Shown here piece by piece: positions 43,503 through 52,435 of a DNA stretch of 64,000 nucleotides; the stretch's first letter is position 1; each line of letters opens with the position of its first letter. The DNA is taken from the NCBI RefSeq assembly GCF_037113415.1, contig NZ_CP146608.1, forward strand, positions 1,322,501 to 1,386,500, read 5' to 3'. The stretch is from Devosia sp. XK-2 (GTDB taxonomy: Bacteria; Pseudomonadota; Alphaproteobacteria; Rhizobiales; Devosiaceae). Made by a program: the position numbers and the translations under genes. The notes below the pieces were generated by a model. It made no database searches and was not told where the DNA came from. It saw only the letters and a list, made by a program, of their open reading frames with translations.

Positions 43503-44515
43503 TTTGTGGCCTTGATGAAAGGGACCGCCACGGAGTGACGGGGAATAAGCCGGACCGGCAATCGGGTCTCGGCGGGTGGAATTTGTGTGCTGTCCAGCAG
43601 CGCAAGCAGGTGCCGCACGGCCAGGCGACCCATGTCCTCGACCGGCTGGTGCACCGTGGTCAGCGGCGGATCGACGAGTTCTGCAAATGCCATGTCGTCA
43701 AAGCCGACCAGGCTGAGATCTCGGGGTATCGTTAGTCCTAGCGCGCGTACCGCCTTCATCACGCCAATGGCGATATAGTCCGAACAAGCCAGGATCGCGC
43801 TGGGGCGATCCGCGGCGTCGAGCAGCACATTGGCCGCGGTCTCGCCGAATTGGCTGGTATAGTCGCCCAGCATGACGCGGCCCGGCGGCACAGCGATGCC
43901 CGCTTCCTCCATGGCCCGGGCAAATCCTGCTAGCCGCTCGGTCACGCTCATCAGCCGGTTGGGGCCACCAATCAGGGCAATATCCTTGTGTCCCGCCGCC
44001 AGCAGATGACGGGTCGCCTGATAGGCCCCCTCGACATTCTCGACAAAAATGCGCGGCACGCTCACGCCCGCAATGTCTTCGTCGAGCACCACCACATTGT
44101 CCCGGCCCTCGAGCAGGCCAGCCAGCGTCCCATCGTCCACACGATTGGTCATGATGATGAGCCCATCCACATGGCCGTCGCTCATGCGGCGTATGGCATC
44201 CGCTTCGTTTCCGGCGCCGCTGCTTGTTGAAGAGATATAAACCGCATAGCCGTGCTCATGCGCCTCAAGTTCCACGGCGGCTGCCAGCTCGGCAAAGAAC
44301 GGGTTGGCAATATCAGGCGTCACCAGGCTGATTGCCTCTGCCTTCCCCTTTGAAAGCCGGCGCGCCAGCACATTGGGGCGGTAGTCGAGCTTGGCTATGG
44401 CCGCGTCGATTCGGTCCCGCGTCGCCTGCGGCAGCTCGATCCGATTGTTGAGATAGCGCGAAACCGCCGTGGGCGAGACCCCGGCCTCGGCAGCAACTTC
44501 GCTCAATGTCGCCAT
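43499..44515 (-). CDS. LacI-family repressor of the nucleoside locus
   Basis: The 338-residue protein has a classic LacI HTH and hinge (ATLSEVAAEAGVSPTAVSRYLN, then YRPNVLARRLSKGKAEAI, about residues 2-60) and a ribose-binding-protein-like effector domain ending LSLVGFDDMAFAEL and RLIPRHSV. It is embedded in the cytidine deaminase operon, 9 bases after the creatininase stop. A perfect 14-base palindrome with a CG centre before both divergent operons is a good candidate for its operator, with a nucleoside or nucleobase as the likely inducer. Confidence 0.92.
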   Translation of the reverse strand: MATLSEVAAEAGVSPTAVSRYLNNRIELPQATRDRIDAAIAKLDYRPNVLARRLSKGKAEAISLVTPDIANPFFAELAAAVELEAHEHGYAVYISSTSSGAGNEADAIRRMSDGHVDGLIIMTNRVDDGTLAGLLEGRDNVVVLDEDIAGVSVPRIFVENVEGAYQATRHLLAAGHKDIALIGGPNRLMSVTERLAGFARAMEEAGIAVPPGRVMLGDYTSQFGETAANVLLDAADRPSAILACSDYIAIGVMKAVRALGLTIPRDLSLVGFDDMAFAELVDPPLTTVHQPVEDMGRLAVRHLLALLDSTQIPPAETRLPVRLIPRHSVAVPFIKATK

Positions 44516-44524
44516 CCCAGCCCC

Positions 44525-45262
44525 CTAGATCCCGTGCCGAACGCGCCAGGCGCCAAGGACGTCCAGGCTTTCGCGCACGATTCCGGCCACCAGTTTTTCG
44601 CCCTTTTCTGCCGTCGCGGGGCGGGGGTCGCCAAAGACACCTGATGGGTTGAAATCGCCCAATTGCATTGGCTCGGACCCGAAAGTGGGTGGAAAAGACG
44701 GATAGGATGCCTCCGCGCGCGTCATGTCGACGCCTTCGGGCGCCACCGACAACATGATCGCGGTTTCCACCTCGTCAGCATGGTAGAAATGCGGCGCCGC
44801 CGGCTTGCTGTCGCAGACCTCGCCGGCCAGTCTTTCAAGCCCCGGATAGTCGAGATGGCAAACCGGCAGGCCGGCCTCGGTGAGGGTGCGGGCGGCAAGC
44901 AGCATCGGCTCGCGATTGCCGAAATGGCCGTTGACCAGAACCAGCCCCTTGACCCCCATGCGCAGGACCTCGTGTCCGATGTCTTCGATCAGTGCCTGCA
45001 GCGTGCGCGGCGAGATCGAAATCGTTCCGGGAAAGCTGCGCGCAGTCCAGGCGTCGCCATAGGCGATGGGAGGCAACAGCAGGGCCTCGATCGCCTGTGC
45101 AATCCGCCGCGCCACGCCTTGGGACATGTCCGTATCCGTGGTTAGTGGCAGATGCGCGCCATGTTGCTCGCAGGCGCCAATGGCAAGAACCGCCAAAGTG
45201 CCTTCGCGCACCTTCGCGGCCACATCCGGCCAGGATGCACGGGCGAGATCGACCGCGCTCAT
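44525..45262 (-). CDS. Creatininase-family amidohydrolase
   Basis: The 245-residue protein has the creatininase fold signatures: LAIGACEQHGAHLPLTTDTDM with metal-binding Glu/His/Asp (about residues 28-48), PPIAYGDAW, GFPGTISIS-like FPGTISISPRTL, LVNGHFGNREPML with the metal His, and HADEVETAIML with the Glu. Relatives cleave cyclic amides such as creatinine or dihydro-flavin intermediates, so ring opening of a modified base is possible. I use the ATG at 45262, which overlaps the cytidine deaminase stop (TGATG); a GTG three codons upstream is less likely. Confidence 0.85.
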   Translation of the reverse strand: MSAVDLARASWPDVAAKVREGTLAVLAIGACEQHGAHLPLTTDTDMSQGVARRIAQAIEALLLPPIAYGDAWTARSFPGTISISPRTLQALIEDIGHEVLRMGVKGLVLVNGHFGNREPMLLAARTLTEAGLPVCHLDYPGLERLAGEVCDSKPAAPHFYHADEVETAIMLSVAPEGVDMTRAEASYPSFPPTFGSEPMQLGDFNPSGVFGDPRPATAEKGEKLVAGIVRESLDVLGAWRVRHGI

Positions 45263-46215
45263 ATCGACCACCCATATATCCGTAGCGCGGCGGATGGCGC
45301 GATTGCGCCCAGCAGTTCTTGGGTCGAGCGCGAATAGTCCACATCGCCTCCGGACACGGTGCCCAGATCGACCGAAACAATGTCATGGGCCGATTGCCCA
45401 TGCGCCAACAGATTGACCATTGCCATCTGCAGCGGTTGGATCGTTGGATTGAACGCCACGCTTTCTATCGCAAAGCCTGCATATTGGGCGCCGTCTCGCA
45501 TCGTTAGCACCACGGCGGCGGGACATTTGCTATAGGGCGAGTGACTGAGTGCACCAGCGCGCAAAAGCGGGGCAGGGACCTTATCCTGATCGCCGGCAGG
45601 CGTCAGATTGGGCCATAATGCACGCCCCGGCACCGCACCACGCTCGCCCAAATAGGCCGGATCGAACGGCCAGGGATAAAGCTGTGCCATGGTCAGTGTG
45701 TGGCCGAGCGGGTCGATCAGTTCCAACCCATCGCTGGCGGCATATTCGGCAAGACATTGCCGGCAATGGGCGCAGGGATGGGCCTCGCCAATGGCAATGA
45801 CCGAGATATTGGTGCCCCGGCTCATCGCCCGCGTGAACACAAAGCCCTCGCCATGCAGCGTGTAGCCCAAATGGGTTCCGGGAAATTCCACATTGCCGCC
45901 CAGAATCAGATTGCCCGTCTCTGCTTCCAGCCCGACTGCACCGACATGGAAATCGGAGATCGCGGGAGCGGCATATTGCTGTGCAACATCGAGCAGCAAA
46001 AGCATCAGCTCTCGTATCGAGCTCAGCCCAAAGCGAACGATCAGCTCTTCCGCAAGGGCATTTGGAAGGACGCCGCCATCGTTCTCCGCCGCGTCGAAGT
46101 GCGCCTTTTGCAGGTAGTCCTGAATGGCAGCCTGCACCGACTGCCTGGCATGCTCGCCCAGCGCGGCAAGCCGTTCGGGAATGGCAGGGTCAGCAGAAAA
46201 GGGGTTGCTGCTCAT
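45259..46215 (-). CDS. cdd: Cytidine deaminase, long form
   Basis: Cytidine deaminase converts (deoxy)cytidine to (deoxy)uridine. The 318-residue length matches the dimeric E. coli type with a catalytic half and an inactive C-terminal half. The zinc site is PCAHCRQC (Cys148, Cys151). The proton-shuttle motif normally HAE reads HGE (His121-Gly-Glu123), with spacing to the Cys pair as in E. coli. The NVEFPG segment and SPYSKCPAAVVL are also typical. It is the first gene of the minus-strand operon, divergent from the amidohydrolase/transport operon. Confidence 0.88.
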   Translation of the reverse strand: MSSNPFSADPAIPERLAALGEHARQSVQAAIQDYLQKAHFDAAENDGGVLPNALAEELIVRFGLSSIRELMLLLLDVAQQYAAPAISDFHVGAVGLEAETGNLILGGNVEFPGTHLGYTLHGEGFVFTRAMSRGTNISVIAIGEAHPCAHCRQCLAEYAASDGLELIDPLGHTLTMAQLYPWPFDPAYLGERGAVPGRALWPNLTPAGDQDKVPAPLLRAGALSHSPYSKCPAAVVLTMRDGAQYAGFAIESVAFNPTIQPLQMAMVNLLAHGQSAHDIVSVDLGTVSGGDVDYSRSTQELLGAIAPSAALRIYGWSI

Positions 46216-46286
46216 CCTATGCTCGCTGAAAATCTAGGCACTTGTTCATAACGCTCGCTTGAAAGGCATCTTGTTCGGGATAGCAT

Positions 46287-46336
46287 TTGACAAGCCTCAT
46301 AAAACTGGCGTTAGATCGAATTGTAAAGCGCTTTAC
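46287..46336. promoter_or_regulatory. Divergent nucleoside-operon control region with LacI-type operator
   Basis: A TTGACA -35-like hexamer (46287-46292) is followed by a weak -10-like TTAGAT (46311-46316), and then by GTAAAGCGCTTTAC (46323-46336), a perfect 14-base palindrome with a central CG as in LacI-family operators. It lies 15 bases before the amidohydrolase start, well placed for repression. Confidence 0.7.
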
Positions 46337-46350
46337 TAGCGATAGGTCAA

Positions 46351-47694
46351 ATGGGTTCTGTTCTGCTCCGCGACGCCACCGTTCTGACGGTAGATGCTCA
46401 AAACACCGTCTATGCGCCTGGCTGGGTTGCCATTTCCGATCAGCGGATCACAGGTCTCGGCCCAATGCAGGACTGCCCGCCGGACGACGGATTTGGCGAG
46501 GTTTTTCGTCTGCCGGGTCGGCTCGTTATGCCTGGCCTTGTCAATGCCCACACGCATTCGGCCATGATTCTGTTTCGTGGTCGCTCCGAGGGGCAAAGCC
46601 TGCTCACCATGGAAGGCTGGTACAACTCCATCCGCGAGCCCGAACTGTCGCTGATCGCCAGCGATATCGGTCCGTCCGTGGCCCTGTCCTGCGCCGAAAT
46701 GGCGCTTTCGGGCACGACGACCTTCTGCGATCAGTATTTCTTCGCCGACGAAATCGCCGAAGCGGTGGGGCAGGCGGGTCTGCGAGCCGTTATCGCCTAT
46801 GGTATTGTGCAGCTCGGCGACAAAGAGCGCGGCGAACAGGAGCTCAAAAGCGCCTCGGCCTTCATCGAGCGTCAACGCTCGGCCGATGGCCGCATCATTC
46901 CCTGGTTTGGCCCGCATGCCCCCTATGTCGACAATTCCGAGGACCTGATCCGGGCTGAAGTCGAACTGGCCGTCAAATATGGTTGCGGCATGCATCTGCA
47001 TATGGCCGCCGGTCCCGAGGACAATGAAGAGACCATGGCCCGCTATGGCCTTACCGCGACCCAGGCCCTGGATCGGGATGGCTTCTTTGCTGGTCGCGTT
47101 CACGCGGCCCATTGTCTTGACCTGTCCGAACAAGACATCGCCATCTTCGCCGCTGCCCCTGCGGCGTCGGTGGCCTATTGCGCCACGGCCGGCCTGCGCT
47201 CGGGCCGCGAGGGCATGTGCCCGGCCGTGGCGCTGCGCAATGCCGGCGTGGTGGTGGCCCTTGGCACCGACAATGTTGCCGCCAACAACGCCTATGACAT
47301 GATTGCCGAAATGCGGGTCGCGGGCCTGGTGGCTTCACATCGCGAGGGTGTCGCCCAGCCCATCTCCAGTCGCGACCTGATACGCATGGCCACCATTGAT
47401 GGCGCTCGCGCGCTCGGCCTCGATCACGAGATCGGCTCGCTCGAACCGGGTAAGGCCGCCGACATAATCGCCGTTCATCTCGGGGGTCCAGGATATTCCG
47501 AAACACCCGACATCGAGACCCTGCTGGTCTATTCCGGCAGCGGTCGGGACGTCGAACACGTCTGGGTGGCTGGTGAACACCTCGTCGCAGACCGGCAGTT
47601 GACCCGTCGTCCCTTCTCCGAAATCAGAAATGACTATTCCATGACTTACAAAGACTTCTGGGCGCGGGTTGAATCAGCGCGCGAGGTTGCCTGA
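46351..47694 (+). CDS. Amidohydrolase of the ATZ/TRZ (MTA/SAH deaminase-like) family
   Basis: The 447-residue amidohydrolase has the metal motif LVNAHTHSAM (about residues 64-73), HLHMAAGPEDNEE, HAAHCLDLSEQD and ALGTDNVAANN with the catalytic Asp, in the usual order for aminopurine or aminotriazine deaminases. The start is ATG 46351 behind AGG. It heads the plus-strand operon and ends two bases before the nucleoside hydrolase. Deamination of a purine derivative such as 8-oxoguanine or a methylthioadenosine-like compound is likely, but the substrate is not fixed by sequence. Confidence 0.85.
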   Translation: MGSVLLRDATVLTVDAQNTVYAPGWVAISDQRITGLGPMQDCPPDDGFGEVFRLPGRLVMPGLVNAHTHSAMILFRGRSEGQSLLTMEGWYNSIREPELSLIASDIGPSVALSCAEMALSGTTTFCDQYFFADEIAEAVGQAGLRAVIAYGIVQLGDKERGEQELKSASAFIERQRSADGRIIPWFGPHAPYVDNSEDLIRAEVELAVKYGCGMHLHMAAGPEDNEETMARYGLTATQALDRDGFFAGRVHAAHCLDLSEQDIAIFAAAPAASVAYCATAGLRSGREGMCPAVALRNAGVVVALGTDNVAANNAYDMIAEMRVAGLVASHREGVAQPISSRDLIRMATIDGARALGLDHEIGSLEPGKAADIIAVHLGGPGYSETPDIETLLVYSGSGRDVEHVWVAGEHLVADRQLTRRPFSEIRNDYSMTYKDFWARVESAREVA

Positions 47695-47696
47695 CC

Positions 47697-48650
47697 ATGG
47701 TGCGCAAGCTCCTCCTCGATAGCGACGGCGGCGTGGACGACGCGCAGGCCCTGCTCATGCTCATCGCCGCCGGGCGCACGCCGGACGCAATCACCAGCGT
47801 TTTCGGCAATGTCGGCCTGCAAGCGGCCACCCGAAACCTGCTCACCGTACTCACCGTCGCCGGCAAACCCGACGTGCCCGTGCATATGGGCGCTGATCGG
47901 CCCCTGATACAGCCGGTGATTGACGCTAAATACATTCACGGAGAAGACGGGCTGGGCGGCGCGCCCAGGCCTGATAGTATCCCGGAACCCGCCAGTGCGG
48001 ACGCGGTCGGCTTGCTGATCGAGACCTTTCAGGCTGCAATTGATGCAGGGGACAAGGTCGATATCCTGATGATCGGACCATTGACCAACCTGGCCCTGGC
48101 ACTGCGACTGCGGCCTGGCATTGCCGCGGGAATTGGCCAACTCTCCATTATGGGCGGCACTGTCTATGGGCGCGGCAACACCACCCCGGCGGCCGAATTC
48201 AACATCTATGCCGATCCCGAAGCCGCGGCCATCGTCTTTCAGGCGCCCATCGATATCCTTGTCGCGCCCTGGGAGCCTTGTGTAACCCACAATATGACTG
48301 GCGCCGATGTCGATGCACTTTTCGCAGACATCTCCGAATCCATCGAGAAGCAATTTTCCCAGACCCTGGCTGCGCATGCCCGGCAGACTATTGCCGGCTA
48401 TGGCGGTGGCGACCATTTCCGCTTCGTCGATCCACTCGCTGCGGCGGCGGTAATCGAACCGGACATCGTCACAAAGTCCACACGCGCCTCGGTCGACGTC
48501 GCGCTCGCCCCGGGTATCACGCGCGGCATGACTGTCATCGATCCCTCAGGCCGCCTTGGTACGCCGATGGTGACGCTGATCGAAGAGGCTAAAATCGAGC
48601 GTCTGGTCGCGCTCTATCGCGCCTCAATCGCCTACCGGCCCGCACCTTAA
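47697..48650 (+). CDS. Nucleoside hydrolase
   Basis: The 317-residue protein belongs to the inosine-uridine nucleoside hydrolase family, which cleaves nucleosides to base and ribose. The calcium-binding motif DSDGGVDDA (residues 8-16, pattern DxDxxxDD) is intact, followed by NVGLQAATRNLLTVL, VHMGADRPLI, ILMIGPLTNLALALRL and MGGTVYGRGNTTPAAEFNIYADPEAA with a metal-site Asp. It fits between uptake of nucleosides and deamination of the released base by the neighbouring deaminases. Confidence 0.95.
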   Translation: MVRKLLLDSDGGVDDAQALLMLIAAGRTPDAITSVFGNVGLQAATRNLLTVLTVAGKPDVPVHMGADRPLIQPVIDAKYIHGEDGLGGAPRPDSIPEPASADAVGLLIETFQAAIDAGDKVDILMIGPLTNLALALRLRPGIAAGIGQLSIMGGTVYGRGNTTPAAEFNIYADPEAAAIVFQAPIDILVAPWEPCVTHNMTGADVDALFADISESIEKQFSQTLAAHARQTIAGYGGGDHFRFVDPLAAAAVIEPDIVTKSTRASVDVALAPGITRGMTVIDPSGRLGTPMVTLIEEAKIERLVALYRASIAYRPAP

Positions 48651-48680
48651 CAAACGACAAAGCCAACAGGAGCTCCGTCA

Positions 48681-49730
48681 ATGTCCAAGACCAAGTTTAC
48701 CCGCCGCGCCTTTGCCGGCCTCGCCGCCGCCGGGCTTCTTGCCTCGGTGTCGGCAAGTGCTGTCATCGCGCAGGAATACACCGCCGAAAATCCATTGACC
48801 GTGGCTTTGGTCGTCCACGGTAACCTGGGTGACAAGAGCTTCTTCGACAGCGCCGCGGCCGGACTGGACAAGGCCGAAGCCGAATTGCCGGTCGACGTGA
48901 CCATCATTGAGGCCGGTCTCGATCGTGGCCGCTGGGAGCCCGCGCTGGCAGATGCGGTTGATCAGGGCTTCGATGTGGTCATCGCCGGCACCTGGGAAAT
49001 GAACGGCTTCATGCAGGCGCTTTCGCCTGAATATCCGGACACCAAATTCATCCTGTTCGATGACGCCCCGGATTTTTCTGGTGGCGCCTTCCCCAATATC
49101 CTGGCAATCAATTACCGCGTCTCCACAGCGGGTTATCTGGCTGGCTACGCCGCAGCCAAGATCAGCGAAACCGGCAAACTGGGTGAAATTCTCGGCGTCG
49201 AAGGCACCACTGTGGTCGAATTCGCTCTCGGTTTCGAACAGGGTGCCAAGGCCGCCAATCCTGACGTCGAGGTGACGCGCGCTGTCGCGGGGTCCTTTAC
49301 CGACCCTGCCAAGGGCAAGGAACTGGCACTGGCCCAGTTTGCGCAGGGCGTTGACATCGTCTTCCCCATTGCTGGCGGTACTGGCATCGGCGCGCTACAG
49401 GCGGCCCGTGATGAGGGCAAGCTGGCTGTTGGCGTTGACAGCGATCAGGCCGAAATCTTCGCACCGACCGATCCGGCCCAGGCCGAAGTGATCTTTACGT
49501 CCGTTGAAAAGAAGGTCGGGGAGTCGCTCTATACCGCATTGGCCCAGACCATTGATGGCACCGCTCCCTATGGCACCAATCTGATCCTCGGCCTGGCCGA
49601 TGGCGCCGTGGGCATCGCCAAGAACAGCTATTACGAAGCTGCCGTGCCCGAGGACGTTCGCGCCGAGGTCGACGCCGAGGAGGCCAAGATCATCTCGGGC
49701 GAGATCGCGGTCGACACCGGCATGCAATAA
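48681..49730 (+). CDS. BMP-family nucleoside-binding lipoprotein-like substrate-binding protein
   Basis: The 349-residue periplasmic protein belongs to the Bmp/PnrA family, whose studied members bind purine nucleosides. The N-terminus has a twin-arginine-like motif TRRAFAGL followed by a hydrophobic core and a cleavage site near ASAVIA (about residue 28-30). No lipobox Cys is seen. The mature part has the family pattern LVVHGNLGDKSFFDSAAAGLDKAE, VIAGTWEMNGFMQ, INYRVSTAGYLAGYAAAKI and VFPIAGGTGIGALQAARDEG. It starts the transporter set of the operon, behind a CAGGAG site. Confidence 0.92.
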   Translation: MSKTKFTRRAFAGLAAAGLLASVSASAVIAQEYTAENPLTVALVVHGNLGDKSFFDSAAAGLDKAEAELPVDVTIIEAGLDRGRWEPALADAVDQGFDVVIAGTWEMNGFMQALSPEYPDTKFILFDDAPDFSGGAFPNILAINYRVSTAGYLAGYAAAKISETGKLGEILGVEGTTVVEFALGFEQGAKAANPDVEVTRAVAGSFTDPAKGKELALAQFAQGVDIVFPIAGGTGIGALQAARDEGKLAVGVDSDQAEIFAPTDPAQAEVIFTSVEKKVGESLYTALAQTIDGTAPYGTNLILGLADGAVGIAKNSYYEAAVPEDVRAEVDAEEAKIISGEIAVDTGMQ

Positions 49731-49737
49731 GCCGACC

Positions 49738-49770
49738 GGCCCCGCTGGTGGGTGTTCCGCCAGCGGGGCC
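49738..49770 (+). terminator. Intercistronic hairpin after the binding-protein gene
   Basis: GGCCCCGCTGG and CCAGCGGGGCC form a perfect 11-base-pair stem with an 11-base loop between the binding-protein stop and the ATPase start. There is no T tract; the likely effect is protection of the binding-protein mRNA or partial attenuation. Confidence 0.7.
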
Positions 49771-49796
49771 AGCTTTGCTTCTCAAGAGGATAATCG

Positions 49797-51341
49797 ATGG
49801 CGCCTTTGCTTGAAGCCATATCGATCGGCAAGACCTATCCAGGCGGAACCGTCGCCAATGACGGGGTCGACCTCAGCGTTGCGCCCGGCGAGGTCCACGC
49901 CGTGGTCGGCGAAAATGGCGCCGGAAAATCGACATTGATGAAAATCCTCTTCGGCATTGAGCAACCCGATACCGGCGAGTTGCGCCTCGAGGGCCAACCA
50001 ATTGCCTTTGCCAATCCCAGGGACGCCATCAATCACGGCATCGGCATGGTATTTCAGCATTTCTCGCTGGTGCCATCCTTTTCCGTCTACGAAAACGTCG
50101 TGCTCGGTTCCGAACCGCGCCGCGGCGTCAAGTTCGACCGCGCCAAGGCGATCGAAGAGGTGCGCGCGCTCTCGGAAAAATTCCGCCTGACCGTCGATCC
50201 CCTCCCGCCCGTCGGCCAACTCCCTGTCGGCCAGCAGCAGCGGGTGGAGATTCTCAAGGCGCTTTACCGGGACGCGCGCATCCTCATCCTGGATGAACCC
50301 ACGGCGGTCCTCGCGCCGCAGGAAGTGGAAGAGTTGTTCATTGCGATCCGCGCGCTGGTGGCGCAGGGCCGCACCGTCATTTTTATCGCGCACAAACTTC
50401 CCGAAGTGCTGGAAATTTCGGATCGCATCACAATCATGCGCGGCGGCAAAACGGTTGGTTCAGTCAAGACCAGTGAGGTGACCGAGGACAGCCTCGCCAC
50501 CATGATGGTTGGCCGCGAGATAGCACTGCGCGTCGATCGGGCCCGGACAAGCGGCGAAGTTGTCTGCGAAATCAAGGCATTGCGTATCGCCAATGACACC
50601 GGCGGTACCATCGCTGAGGACCTTAACCTCAAGGTCCGCTCTGGCGAAATTCTCGGCCTGGTTGGCGTCGAGGGCAACGGCCAGGCCGAATTGCTCGAGG
50701 CCGTCGCGGGGCTCCGCGATATCGCCGATGGCGCGGTTTATCTTGAAGGCACCAGCCTTAAGCCGTTGAGCGTGCTGCAACGCCGCGAGTTGGGCCTGGC
50801 CAGCATTCCGGAGGATCGCCTGGCGCGGGGCCTGGCGCCCGGTTCGACCATCGCCGAAAACATGGTCGCCACACGCCTCACCGATAAACGCTTCGTGCGA
50901 AATGGCCTGCTCGACCTCAAGGCTATCAAGGCCAATGCGCAATCGCTTATCGAGCGCTTTTCTATTCGCGCCGGCGGGCCGGGCTTTGCCGCTGGCACGC
51001 TCTCGGGCGGCAACATGCAGAAGGTCGTGGTGGCTCGCGAACTGGCCGAACAGCCCAAATTGCTGTTGGTCAATCAGCCGACGCGCGGTGTCGATCTGGG
51101 TGCCACCCAATTTATCTGGAAATCCCTGACTCAGGCGCGCGACGGTGGTGCTGCCATCCTTCTCAGTTCCGCGGACCTGTCCGAATTGCTGGCGCTCAGC
51201 GACCGCCTTGTCATCTTCTATCGCGGTAAGATCGTCGCTGCGTTCCACAATAGTGACGACCTCACACCTGAAACGCTGGGCACCTACATGCTTGGCCTCG
51301 ATACCCAGGAACCCGAAACCATGCGGGCGGCCCTCCAATGA
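49797..51341 (+). CDS. Nucleoside ABC transporter ATP-binding protein (two domains)
   Basis: The 514-residue protein has two ABC ATPase domains, as in the RbsA/NupA/BmpA class. The first (about residues 5-240) has a Walker A GENGAGKST, signature LPVGQQQRVEILKAL and Walker B ILILDEPTAVL. The second (about 255-500) has a degenerate Walker A (GVEGNGQAE), the signature LSGGNMQKVVVAREL and LLLVNQPTRGVDLGA. The degenerate second site is typical. It overlaps the first permease gene by four bases (ATGA). Confidence 0.95.
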   Translation: MAPLLEAISIGKTYPGGTVANDGVDLSVAPGEVHAVVGENGAGKSTLMKILFGIEQPDTGELRLEGQPIAFANPRDAINHGIGMVFQHFSLVPSFSVYENVVLGSEPRRGVKFDRAKAIEEVRALSEKFRLTVDPLPPVGQLPVGQQQRVEILKALYRDARILILDEPTAVLAPQEVEELFIAIRALVAQGRTVIFIAHKLPEVLEISDRITIMRGGKTVGSVKTSEVTEDSLATMMVGREIALRVDRARTSGEVVCEIKALRIANDTGGTIAEDLNLKVRSGEILGLVGVEGNGQAELLEAVAGLRDIADGAVYLEGTSLKPLSVLQRRELGLASIPEDRLARGLAPGSTIAENMVATRLTDKRFVRNGLLDLKAIKANAQSLIERFSIRAGGPGFAAGTLSGGNMQKVVVARELAEQPKLLLVNQPTRGVDLGATQFIWKSLTQARDGGAAILLSSADLSELLALSDRLVIFYRGKIVAAFHNSDDLTPETLGTYMLGLDTQEPETMRAALQ

Positions 51342-52435
51342 GTTCTCTTTCCTCCCACCGGCGCGACGTCTTCCTGCGTGAACTGGGGCGTGCCGGCACG
51401 GCCCTGGCGATCGCGCTGATCATTGCGCTCGTCGTTATTTTTGCCACTTCGAGCGATCCGGCAAAGGCGTTTACGACGCTTTTGACCGCGCCCCTCTCGT
51501 CCAACCGCACCATGGGTCTGTGGATCGACGATGTCGCCAAGCTGATCTTGACGGGTCTGGCTTTCAGCCTCGTCTTTCAGGCCCGCCAATTTTCCATGGG
51601 CGTTCAGGGGCAGGTCTACATGGGCGGCCTTTTCGCTGCCCTGGTCGCCATGTCGCCCATGGGCGCGACGCCGCTGGCCATTCCACTGGGCATGTTGGCT
51701 GGCATGATCGCGGGTTCCGTCTACGGCCTCATTCCCGGCTATGCCAAGGCCCGTTTCGGGGCGAGCGAGATCGTTTCCTCGCTTATGCTCAATTACATCG
51801 CCATTCTGGTGGTAAATTATCTGATCCGCGCCCACCTTGCCCCGCCGGGAACGGGCCAGTTGATGACGGCAAAATTTCCCGACACAGCGATCTTCCCGGC
51901 CATTCTGCCCGGCACCCGCTTCGACCTTGGTATTGTTATTGCGGTCGTTGCGACTTTCGCAGTCTGGTTCCTGCTCTACCGCACCAATTGGGGCCTCAAG
52001 CTGCGATTGGTCGGACATAACCCGAAATTCGCTGAATATGCCGGTATTCGCGCCAAATTTATCATGGTGTCAGCCATGACCGTGGCAGGGGCGATCGGCG
52101 GTCTGCTCGGCTCCGTTTTCGTGCAGGGCAGGGCCTTCGGCAATCTGGCGCAAAACTTTGACGGCAATCTCGCCTTTGAAGGCATCCTGATCGCCATTGT
52201 CGCCCGGTCCCGTCCTCTGGCCGTGCCATTCGTGGCTTTGGCCTACGGATATCTGCGCCAAGGCGCCCAGCTCATGGGCATCCGCACGGACGTGCCGACA
52301 GAAATGATCTCGGTGGTTCAGGCCATTATCATTCTGCTGGTCGCCTCCTCCTTCACCCTGCCGGGTAAGACCCTTTTTACCCGCCTGATGGGACGCCGGC
52401 CTGCGCCCGTCACCGCGTCGGAGGCCACGCCATGA
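51338..52435 (+). CDS. Nucleoside ABC transporter permease 1
   Basis: The 365-residue inner-membrane permease belongs to the BPD_transp_2 family. It has eight to nine hydrophobic segments, and FSMGVQGQVYMGGLFAALVA (about residues 87-106), GASEIVSSLMLNYIA and VGHNPKFAEYAGI, which are characteristic of the YufP/NupB permeases. A short charged N-terminus precedes the first helix. It overlaps the ATPase gene and the second permease gene (ATGA each). Confidence 0.94.
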   Translation: MSSLSSHRRDVFLRELGRAGTALAIALIIALVVIFATSSDPAKAFTTLLTAPLSSNRTMGLWIDDVAKLILTGLAFSLVFQARQFSMGVQGQVYMGGLFAALVAMSPMGATPLAIPLGMLAGMIAGSVYGLIPGYAKARFGASEIVSSLMLNYIAILVVNYLIRAHLAPPGTGQLMTAKFPDTAIFPAILPGTRFDLGIVIAVVATFAVWFLLYRTNWGLKLRLVGHNPKFAEYAGIRAKFIMVSAMTVAGAIGGLLGSVFVQGRAFGNLAQNFDGNLAFEGILIAIVARSRPLAVPFVALAYGYLRQGAQLMGIRTDVPTEMISVVQAIIILLVASSFTLPGKTLFTRLMGRRPAPVTASEATP

